Assembly (NCBI GenBank): GCA_951799445.1
Contig: OX637288.1
Location: forward strand, 27,817,288-27,881,287
Source: Pseudisothecium myosuroides
Taxonomy: Eukaryota; Streptophyta; Bryopsida; Hypnales; Lembophyllaceae
DNA: 64,000 nt
Direction: 5' to 3'
The position numbers and the translations under genes are program-made. Under the pieces are notes generated by a model. The model was not told the origin of the DNA and did no database searches. It was given only the letters and a program-made list of their open reading frames with translations. Below, one piece after another: positions 36,027 to 46,600 of this stretch (positions within the stretch are counted from its first letter, which is position 1; every line of letters begins with the position of its first letter).

Positions 36027-36640
36027 TATAATGGAGTAGGAGTAGGGAAGACAATACATGTGGGATATATGAATTAGGAAGAAAAGGAGTTTGGTCGCTG
36101 ATTTTGAAGTAGAATCCAAAAATGGTGTAAAAATTGAAATTTCAAACCTCATTTAGGCATAGTAAAAAAATATTTTTGAAAAAACTTTGAACTAAAAAAA
36201 GTGGCGGATTTAAGCTACCTTTCATCTCCAAAAATTTGTTTGAGCTTTTGAGCCTTCATTTAAAATGTTATAAACAAATTTGAAAGAGGGTATTTACAAA
36301 TGTCCAAAAAAATGTCCCTTCCAACCCTTCTTTCAAATTTGTTCATTACTTTTAAATGAAGGCTCAAAAGCTCAAACAAATTTTTGGAGATGAAAGGTAG
36401 CTTAAATCCCCCACCTTTTTTAGTTCAAAGTTTTTTCAAAAATATTTTTTTACTATGCCTAAATGAGGTTTGAAATTTCAATTTTTACACCATTTTTGGA
36501 TTCTACTTCAAAATCAGCGACCAAACTCCTTTTCTTCCTAATTCATATATCCCACATGCATTGTCTCCCCTACTCCTACCCCACTTGTATAAAAAGCTTC
36601 TCTCCACATGTTCTAAAACACCAAACTAAGAAAGTGCTTA

Positions 36641-37694
36641 AATTTTTCAATTGCTCAATTTGCCAATTGTACAAATGAAGTCACCAAAAAATGAAGTGGC
36701 TTTTAATTTGAAGCTAGTTGCCTAAGAAAATTAGCTTCAAAAGCTACTTCATTTGGCTTAAATTTTTTTGACCTTAATTTAAGTTAGTTAAAAATCAGGG
36801 TTAAGGTGCATTGAAGTGCCCTATCCCTAATTTTTTAACTATTTAAAATCGGTTTTTGGGCCACTGCCAAGCATCCGACACCGCAAGTTTTGATGGGTGG
36901 GAATAAAAGAAAAATCATTTTTTTGGCCAAAAAAACCCCATTCTGCAAGGTTCTTCGAGGGCTGTGGAGTAGCCCTCTAGAGGCCTTGTTTATGCTTTAA
37001 TGATAGACCAACGTTAGGCACCCCCTAGAATAGAACTGACTCCAAACACTAGAGCCTGATTGTGCTCGATTATTTACTAAGAGTGGGTAAATAAGCACTC
37101 ACAAACGTCCACGTTAGATGCATGAGAGGTCTGTTGTGACTCCAACATGACTACAAAATGACTAGCCACGTAGAGGTCCACAAAAGACCCAAAGGGCGGC
37201 ACTTTCCACATGTCAGTCCATGAGTCATTTCTTTAACCCCTCTCTCTCTTTATCACATGAACGAAAACCATCAGTCACCTACTTTTACATCCAAGGCAAA
37301 TCTTTGTTGGTGATAATAAAAACTGGACTCGTATATAAATGACTTGTCCACTATTACTCCAACATCACAAAGTTCATAACCTACGGATTGTCAATGAATA
37401 TCGTGTGGTTACTGTTATTTCATGGGTACGCACGTTAATTTGTAATTTATCGCATTGTTACGATGCCCACGATTACTACAAAGAATTCACACTACTTTAT
37501 TATTAGTATTAACTATATGACTTCTATACGTTAATCACAAGTGCGCAAAAGACACAAATTATGCACAAAAATTTATTATCTTTGTCGTGTATTTTATGTA
37601 CATTGAAGTACATGGAAAATCCATAACAACAATGTCATTGCTATTTCATTTCATTTTTATTATTTTTAAAAATGTATAAAATTTTAATTTTTAA
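36641..37694. other. Gene-free spacer
   Basis: No gene. A phrase near 37055-37110 (TTTACTAAGAGTGGGTAAATAAGCACTCACAAACG) is loosely like the 1130-1225 and 62640-62740 repeat. The rest is unremarkable AT-rich DNA. Confidence 0.35.
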
Positions 37695-37695
37695 A

Positions 37696-37850
37696 ACTAC
37701 CCACTAGATGGGCACCACATATACAACCCGCCACATGGGCACGGCCACCTAGGCAACCACCACATGGACGGACATCACCAAGGGGATTTGAACCTTGGAC
37801 CTCATGATTGAGGCCCTAAGCTCTCAACCATTGCACCATGCAATGTTACT
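37696..37850 (-). mobile_element. tRNA-derived SINE
   Basis: On the minus strand, a polymerase III box A (TGGTGCAATGGTTGAG, 37838-37823) is followed 44 bases later by a perfect box B (GGTTCAAATCC, 37794-37784). After that comes a GC-rich body (GTCCGTCCATGTGGTGG...) and then AT-rich sequence. Spacing and box sequences fit a tRNA-derived SINE head of the Au-SINE kind known in plants. It is not a functional tRNA, since no acceptor stem closes around it. Target duplications are not obvious. Confidence 0.7.
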
Positions 37851-37925
37851 TGTGTACATATGGCATGTAGAATTCTATATATCTAGTTTTTGCAGTTGTT
37901 TTTCATTTACTTTGTACAGTCAGCA

Positions 37926-38290
37926 GATTTCAGACCTCATTTCCACATAGTAAAACAACTTTTTTCAAAAGACTTTGAACTAAGAAAAGTTGGCAAATGA
38001 ATCTAGATTTCATCTCCAAAAATCCGTTTGACCTTTGGAGCCTCAAATCAAAAGTTATGGACAAAATTCAGAGAGGATGTTTGAAAATGTAAAAAAAATG
38101 TCCCTTCCAACCTGTCTCTGAACTTTGTCCATAACTTTTTATCAGAGGCTCCAAATGTCAAACGGATTTTTGGAAATGAAATATAGAGTCATTTAACAAC
38201 TTTTCTTAGTTTAAAGTTTTTTGAAAAAAATTGTTCTACTATGCCTAAATGAGGTCTAAATTTCTACTTTCAACACAAATCCTGCTTTTC
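37926..38290. repeat. Foldback element family II, copy 3
   Basis: The left arm has TTTCAGACCTCATTTCCACA ... AAATCCGTTTGAC ... CAAAAGTTATGGACAAA. The right arm has TTTGTCCATAACTTTT ... TCAAACGGATTTTTGG ... CTATGCCTAAATGAGGTC. The centre is near 38105. The outermost arm segments of copies 1 and 2 are missing. Confidence 0.75.
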
Positions 38291-38750
38291 AATTAACTTG
38301 CTACTAAAATTGTGAAAGATAAAAAATGCAATGTTAGTGCAATAACTATGCATGGACATGATGTTGTGTGATTATTGCACTAATTTTATATATCTTAAAT
38401 AAGCACTAATGCTGCACGTAGTCAGTCGCTCATCACAAATGCACTGAAGTCGTACATTTTCAGTCATACATAGTTATCGTGCAACTTTCGCACTTCAAAC
38501 TCAAATATGAATGACATGCCTAAACTGCATGGTAGTAATGAATGTCAATATCGTGTTGTAACAATGTTTCTAAATGAATGAATGTAACATGAAAACAATG
38601 CCTGACAATAATCGTACGATTACTTTTGACAATTCGTGACAGAGGAACTTTGTGATGAAGGCCTCAGTTGTATTGCACTCAAATGTATCCAGAATGACTG
38701 CACAACAGTCGTATTTCGTAGTCGTAAATGTGGTCGTTTTTTTGTGTTAA

Positions 38751-39383
38751 GTTTACGGTACAATACCGGCTATCTTTGCTTCTCGAACCGTAGCAACAAA
38801 ACATCATAGACTTGAAATTTGAACCATGCAAATTCATGCAAACATCAATCAACAATAATGTTGCATAAAGCTGAGGGTGCACTGAAAATCAATAGATTTA
38901 GTCTTCGCATGTAGTTGACATTGCAATGCACATTGCATGAACTTCACCAGACACAACAATGACAAGCTTGGTGATTGAAGATTAGAAGCATGCACAGAAA
39001 TCCAAAGGGAGATTGGAAATGCATTCTCATGGCAAATTGTGCTCTTCATTATAGGAATTTTGGAGAATACAATGAATCATTAGCGCTACGTGGTCATAAT
39101 TTTGAACAGACTGTCGCTACAAGAAAAATTACGGCGAATTCTAATCTAGACAAGGCAAGTTGTTGTGCAATAGTACCCATTATGGAAATATGCGACGGCG
39201 CCATAGCTTCTCCAACAGAGTAGGTTCCCATTCCCAAAGCGTTCCCAATAGAAAATCCGCCTCCATCACGGTGACAAATTCATGGCTACCCGCATGTCAG
39301 ATTTGGATCCACTTGAGCTTAACTTTAAGGCTTATTCAAGGTGTCCATAAACGAATCTTGTCCAATTTGGGTGCTTCTACCTT
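38751..39383. repeat. Dispersed repeat of about 630-700 bp, copy 1
   Basis: Starts GTTTACGGTACAATACCGGC and ends TTTGGGTGCTTCTACCTTA. It matches 58768-59468 in the same orientation at high identity. The second copy has about 65 extra bases in the middle. Short frames are found in both strands of both copies, but none is clearly favoured as coding. It is a fragment of an unidentified mobile element. Confidence 0.75.
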
Positions 39384-39675
39384 AATTCTACCATTTAATC
39401 CTTTAACAAGCCATTTTAGCAGAATAGTAATTGGAATACTTTATAGTTGGAGAGTAATCTAGAGTCATCCTATTTTAGTTGGATTTTTTTAGTACTTTAA
39501 CAAGTCAGCTCAATATTCAAATTGAGAAATTCCAAAAATTAAATATTTTATTGCAATTTGAACTCATGACCTTCCATAACATTATGGAGGAATGTTGGAG
39601 GACTTCCCTTTTGATTCCCTTGAATGAGGGAAACCCCCAACACAATATTCAATGTTAGTTCTTGATTTCAATTAA

Positions 39676-40414
39676 CCCCTAAAGGAAAAAGCTGCATTTT
39701 TTGGCAACATAGCGATTTTGGGCAGCTCACTACGGATGGAGTTTTTATTTTTTTTCTTTGAAAATTTTACACAACATGTGCCCAAGGAGTAGCTTTAAGG
39801 CCCAACAATTTTCGTAACTTTTGACTACATAGTTAAAAAGTTATTGCATGATATGTGATTTTCTTGGAACTTTGGGCAGTCCGGGCAGCTCAGAAAATTT
39901 CTTTGAAAATGACTCTTAAAAAAAATTTAAATTTAAATTGGTTCTTTAGATTTATATATACGTGGGAAGCTTTGAATCATTCAATTCCGATCAAGGAGTC
40001 AAAAGTTATGAGGAGTTTAAGTTTATAGGTAGGTATGGAGTCTTTGAAAACCATACCTACTCGCAAACTTAAACTCCTCATAACTTTTGACTCCTTGATC
40101 AGAATTGAATGATTCAAAGCTTCCCACATATATATAAATCTATAGAACCAATTTAAATGTTTTATCATTTTTAAAAGTCACTTTTAAAGAATTTTTTTGA
40201 GCTGCCCGGGTTGCCCAAAGTTCAAAGAAAATCACATATTATGCAATAACTTTTTAATTATGTAGTCAAACGTTATGAAAATTGTTGGGCCTTAAAGCTA
40301 TTCCTTGGGCACATGTTGTGTAAAATTTTCAAAGAAAAAAATAAAAACTCCATCCGTAGTGAGCTGCCCAAAATTGCTATGTTGCCAAAAAAATGCAGCT
40401 TGGTCCTTTAGGGG
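39676..40414. mobile_element. Foldback (hairpin) element, TTAA-flanked, copy 2
   Basis: A 739-bp copy of the element at 371-1110, with the same CCCCTAAAGG/CCTTTAGGGG termini and exact TTAA on both sides (39672-39675 and 40415-40418). The arms meet around 40030-40055. Identity between the two elements and between arms is high, with a similar arm-to-arm loop, so transposition is recent compared with the eroded relatives nearby. Confidence 0.85.
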
Positions 40415-40418
40415 TTAA

Positions 40419-43400
40419 ATAAGCAAGCCCAAAGTACCTTTATGGTCTGCTGATTTTTTTATTATAGAATAATATGAAAAATTGGTTTAGACCATTGTGT
40501 TTAGTACCAAAGTATATACATTTCAAATTTTTTTATGAATTTTTTGTATTTGAATCAAATTTTCTTCTTATTTTAAAAGAAAATCATGGTGATTTTGATT
40601 CTTACAAATTTTATGAAAATCTATGATTTTTGAAAAACATGTGATCCCATATGGCCATATCTAAAAAATAACTTTTTTAATTCATAAATAGAGAAGAAAA
40701 ATGGGAGCTTATAGTATGAAACATTTTGATTTTTGACAACGTAATTATAGACTTGTCTTTGTTTCAAGGTTAAATCTTGAAGGTCTTAGAAGCCCATTAT
40801 TGGCCTCAAATTTATGCTTGTCTATTACTATTTGTATTTTCATTGTATTTGAATGAGATTTGACTACATTATTATACTAAAATATTATGTTAAACTCTAA
40901 TTTACAATGTATATGAATGTGAAGTCATGTTTTAGTACATAATGAGAATTTTTCCGGACTTAATGTGGTACATATACATTCGGTCCTCAAGAGAGCTTTA
41001 TGGATTTAGGAGCTTATTTGATTGCTAGAGGTAACGTTTCTTGTGCTCACAAAATTTTGCCAACAATAACAAATAGCTAGGTGGCCTTATTTTGTCAAAT
41101 CCCTCCAAATATTCTTTAATCAAGTGAGACATCAAAAGGACTATTATTTTAAGGGAAGAAGGGCTCTTCACATTGTTACAAACCTCAATTATTGTGCACC
41201 AAAAATTGCCAATAAATTGCAATATTGACTACACAACAAAGTAAGGTACATTTACATCCAAAGTAAGGTACATTTACACTCCTTTTTTTTTTTCTCCGAT
41301 TCCATTTGGGTACTTAAATGGACAAACATAACATTGTTAAAACCAATGTGTGGAGGGTGGCCTCCCCTAACATAGTAACATTGGCCAATATTTTTTACAA
41401 ACCAATGGGGGCCTTTTATTTAAATCCTAGATTGTATAAATTTCTAAGTTACTTATGAAAGAAAGCATTATACCTTTCTAAGTTTGAGAACAAAGGAACT
41501 AGTTAACTCTTTAAGGACCAAAAGTAGTCCAAATATTTCCAAAATTATAAAGATGTATCATAAAATAAAACTTAGAATAGTAATCTAATGATGACTCTCA
41601 AATAATAACTGTAGAATATATATCATATATGATATCGATACGGTGATACGGTTAGATCAACTTATACACAAACTAATAATTTTCAATAATATTTGAAGTC
41701 AAAAATTGAAAGTTTCTTCTAAAATTGGTTGTAGATTAAATATTTTTTATTTTCACAAGAATTTTTTTCCTTTTATTTCAAAATATTAAGTTCTAATGAT
41801 AGTAATTTTTGGAAGATTTTCATTTCATTTTTTTATTCACGTTGTTTTTGAAGAGTGATTTTTTGAATTGAAAAGATTATTTTTTACAGCCAAACCTACT
41901 AGTATCCTTTGAATTATAGATTGTTTGCAAAGCAAATTCTCTAAAATCTATATCATACAAGTATTAAAGAACTAATATAAGAATCTTCAAAACAATTGAT
42001 GAATGAATTTTAATGTGCTTTAGATGTGCTTGATTTCATTCATTGTTTGAATTTTTCAAGAGCAAACAACGGAAGTGGAAGAGTTGTTGAGGTAATCAAT
42101 GGAAGCTAAAACATTTTGAGCTTCAAGTGTATTCATTTTTTTGGCATTGGTAGGTTTAATTTGCTTTCACCTTGGAACTTCAAGAATTATTACATGACTT
42201 GAAAATTAAAAAACAACCTGGACTAAATTTTTCTACAAATTACTAATGACCTCATTTAGAAATAAAAATTAGAATTTGCTTGTACGAACCTTTGCACTTA
42301 AGGCCACTTTATAGTAAGGTTCAATTGTTGGCCCAATTTCAAAACCACTAAAATCAACCAAAAAGAATGTCTAAATCCTTAAATTTGGCCATCAATCAAG
42401 TGTAAAGGCTTTACATTGAAAGTTGGCCCAATTTTCTTATATATCACATTGTTGCTTATGTGGCAGTACTTTGGCTCCAAAAAATTGGGCCCAAGTGCTA
42501 AAAATTGGATAATCATGTATCCTTGATACAATTTTTCCACTTGGGCTTGATTTAAAATGATCCTATGTTTGAAAATTGGGCCAACTTGGAATTGGGCACG
42601 GGCCCTAATAATAAAATTGCCCTTCAGCAAATAGGAGCCACAATATGAGAAACCACTTCTCTTGTGGAGCATATTCAACATTTGTTCTTTATTCATTATT
42701 GGATTTGTGCATAAATGTACACTCATAAGTAAGGCATTGTTTAGTACTATGTGTGTTACTACATGATGTAAGACTTTATATTTAGTAAAAGCAATAAAAA
42801 GTGAGCGTTCCCAATGCTTTTGGTGTTAAATGGAGCTATTAGTACAAAATAGTACTACAAAATATTGCGAAAATGGATGTCATGTTCTTGTTGAGAGCAC
42901 ACAAACAAAAAAGACCAGCACAAGCAAGAAACAATTCTTTGATTGAATTCAGATGCAAAGAAAGAAAAGAAACTTGACACTGAATTGGAAGCCTAATGTC
43001 ATAAATGAAACAACTTCAATCTGCGGTACTAGTATTCACTTCACATTAACCTTCCAACTCACATGTAACAACAGTACAACTTATAACTTCAATGAATCAA
43101 AAGAGCCCATTTCACCTAGAGGTGGCATTGGATAAAGAAAGCATAGTTATCTAGTCGTTCCTTGATTTTTTGGTGACCTAATTTTGGTCCATGGATAAGC
43201 ATGATTAAAAAGGATTTGACTATTAAAAGTACTGCCCCATCATGCCCCATCATCAATATAATACCCCATCACCATTCTCATAGCTAATCCATGTAGCTGC
43301 ACAACAACTTGGAACTCTCCAATAAATTATAACAAAACAAACGGACCACTAATATCCAAACATCAACAAACAAACCACAGAGCAGAAGAAGAAACCCACC

Positions 43401-43676
43401 ATCACACTACGCAAAACTCACTCAGCCATTCGTTGATGTCTCTAGAAGTTGCATAAGAATACATATAAGGACAAGCATTACACTAGCGTTGTTCACTCAG
43501 TAAGAATTCAGCTAGGATTTACTCAACTACTGGCTACAACACCCGACATGTACAACTATCCAGAACCATCATCTTCGTAATGACACAAAGAATGAAATCG
43601 GCTAGATAATGAAAATTAGGGGTTCAGTCCTACGAGGATAGAAGAAGTAAAATACACAAGAGCCATGGTCCATAGC
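40419..43676. other. Gene-free stretch with a diverged repeat
   Basis: About 41507-42160 begins CTCTTTAAGGACC after TTAA (41503-41506) and resembles 54417-54754 (shared GTTTGCAAAG, GAATTATAGA, GATGAATG phrases); its right end is not clear. The last 400 bp before 43677 should contain the 3' UTR of the serine-rich gene (minus strand). No other gene is supported. Confidence 0.4.
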
Positions 43677-46600
43677 TCATAAAATGTTGCAGCTGCAGTA
43701 GGAGCGATGACTTTGGCGCATGGTGAAGTCCGTGTGAAGCTCCCCATTGTCACTATCTAAATACTTGCTAGAAGCTTTCGATGCCACCAACGGACTTCTT
43801 GTCACGCCCGAGCAATGCAAATGATGCGAGCAATGCAAGTGGTGTGAGTCGTGGGATGAAGCTTTGGAGGCGTGGCTTGGAGTGCGAACCGGTGTACGAG
43901 TAGGAGTGTAAGCAGGCGTGAAGTCACGGATGGCGAATTCAATGGGAGCAGGAGGGGTGAGTTCTGCTTCCAATTGTTGCTCTTCGTCCATGATCTGCAC
44001 TGCCTCCCACAAATTGCCATCAAATTTGCCCACATCAGTTGTGGAGTTGTGTGGGGGACTATTAGAGAATTTTGGTTCTTCCGCGGTTTTGTCAGACAAA
44101 ATGATGATACCGGGAGTAGATTTCAAAGCCAGCAGGATGTGACCATTAGCAAGCCGCTCATCTGCAAGTGTGGAACAGATTTGGTTAGATAGCGTAATTA
44201 GAGTTTGAGAAATAAAGAGAAATTAGATTTTCTAGTGATTGTTTGGGATTGCTAGTGTACAATAGATTGATTATTGACTGTTGATGGAGACTGGAAAATG
44301 GAGCGCTACAGTGGAAGGGGAATACCTGAGCGCTCTACTTTCCTATCTTTGATTTTTTTTCTAGAAGGTAAAAAGTCTTTTTTCTGTTGAATTTTGAGAT
44401 CTATGAATGACAGGTGAATTCCACTCAAAGCAAGGTTAGCATCCTTGAGAAGCCAGTGAATGCATCGCCGTTTGAAAATCACGCGCAACCACACCGGGTG
44501 CAGCAAATAGTTTCTAGAGAATTGAATTTTACCGTAATGCTTTACCGATTTCTGGGACGAATCCAAGGTGGTGTTGCTCAAATCTTTTGAGTACTTGCTC
44601 TGTACTAGGGAAGGGATAAGGTTTGACTCCGCTGGTGACATCGAGCCCAGTTCTAGATCAAATGACATCTTCTTTTGTCCAAATTTGAACGAAGATAGAT
44701 GCCTGCCATGGAACAGACCATTGGCATTCTCCACGATTTGCTCCATGATTTGACATGCAGCTTCCAAAGGTTGCAAGCGATTCTTCCTGGATTCCCAGCT
44801 TGAATCACTTGACATATCAGTGGCTCTACTTTCAAAGGATTTGTCACTGATTAAACTGTTGTTACTGAGCTTTGAATCCATGCGCTTAATGAACCGCAAG
44901 TTGTTGTTGGCTCCAAGGGAATTTTCAAGTTTCTTTGCCTCTTTGTGAGCTAAAACCAGAGCATCCGTAAGACCACAACCATCAAGGTTGAGGTCTGGTT
45001 GTGAATCCAAGAAGTCCACGAAGTAGTCAAAGGAGCTCTCGCGAGAGTGCATCTTCGAGTTCTCCTCGCTGGAAGACACAATTCTTTGCTTTCTTGCATT
45101 AACGCTGGCGCTTTGCACAAAGCTTGTAAGCTTCTCTAGTCCGTCATCACATCTAGGTGATTTCACATCATTATTTGGTGTTGTCGCTCCTTCTGCAGGT
45201 ACTGCCCTTGGTGACTCCATGCACCGTACCTCAATTGGCAAAGGCAAGGGCAAAGTTGCAATAGATTTGTATAGGATTCCTACCAAGGGATCCCCAAATC
45301 TACCGCTGTAATTCGGATCATCCCAAAGAGCATTATCGTATTGGTTGTAAGCTGAGCAAGTGGTGTCTACACTGCGAGTCAAATCAATGCTAGTAGCAGA
45401 GGTTGACGAGATTCTGCTCACACCACTTGTTTTTGACAACATCATGGAGACATCTCTCTTGTAGTAACCTCCATCCTTTGGATTCTTCATGAGTGGGAAC
45501 AATTTTCCTGATTTTTGAGGAATGGTGGGTGATTTCTCGGGCAGGCTTACATTAGACTCATCAGAAACTCTCAAAGTGTCTTCTTTAGGGGCTCTTCCCT
45601 TCTGTTGTACATTTTTGCCTTCAACCCTTTGTGCAGTTCCTTTGTCCATAGCTCTCTCCAACTCCGATCTTGGTCCTAACGCAAGGCTTGCAGCATCTTC
45701 GGCGGTTTTTGGGATCTGAGGTGCAAAGATGTGATTTGCATGCGCTTCATCACTGTCACTATTGCTCGCAAGGACTCCAGTGGTTGCTATGTGGAAATGT
45801 GATGCCTTGCTAGCATCTATAACATCGCAATCAATCAATTCCATCTCCTCATCATAATCTGACGCATTGAAACTCTGAACCTTTGATATTGCAACTTCTC
45901 CATGGCATTGCGAAACTTGGAAAAAATCAGGGAACTTAAGAGGTCGTGATGGAGACTCAAGAGTATCAACCTCCCAGTTGAAGTCCTTCTTGATCACTAC
46001 CTCAGCTTTCACATTCCTGAGGTGCCGATTCTTTTTGGCACCTAGTAGAGGAGAGGCTAGTGCTAGGTCATCAAGTGGCAACACATCTTCGGATGTTTCA
46101 CTTTCGCATACAGAAACTAGTGACATCATGATGATTTGGGAGGGGTCCAAGCTGGGTAGTGCCCAGGGTAGTCCATTCTCTTCTTGGACACTTCCTTCTT
46201 GAGACCTCTTTGTCTTCTGCGCCCCATCTTTGTTGATAGATGGATCTAAATTGCTATCTTTCTCTTCCTCTTGGCAACATTTCAGCTCCTGGATTTTGGC
46301 CTTCACCATTGAATTAGCCGACTCCATATCTACTTTCTTTGCGTCACTCAGCATTTCTTCCATCCTATTCATAGCAACAGTTGAGGAGTCCATGATGACA
46401 TTCTTGGTCTCCACATCCTTACCATCTTTGGCATTCATTTTAGTAGTAGGCTTGGAATTGGGAGCAACCAAAGCATTGTGAAAGTTTTTGTAGATTCCAC
46501 ATTTATGATGCTTACAAAAGCTTCGATACTGGTGATCCATACCGCAACACCAATTACCACCCATGTCTTCCATGTCTCCTAATCCTTGATAAATCTTCAG

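Larger units (their letters stand above)
33620..36640. repeat. Foldback element family II, copy 2, split by a transposon
   Basis: The right arm (about 36315-36640) pairs with a left arm in two pieces: about 36027-36305, and 33620-33682 on the far side of the transposase element. The outer piece TTAGAACTTGTGGAGAAAAGC at 33649 is the inverse of GCTTCTCTCCACATGTTCTAA near 36597. This shows the hairpin was whole before the insertion. The intact part alone is a palindrome of about 560 bp centred near 36310. The outer arm carries TGTATAAAAAGC, TATA-like. Confidence 0.75.
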
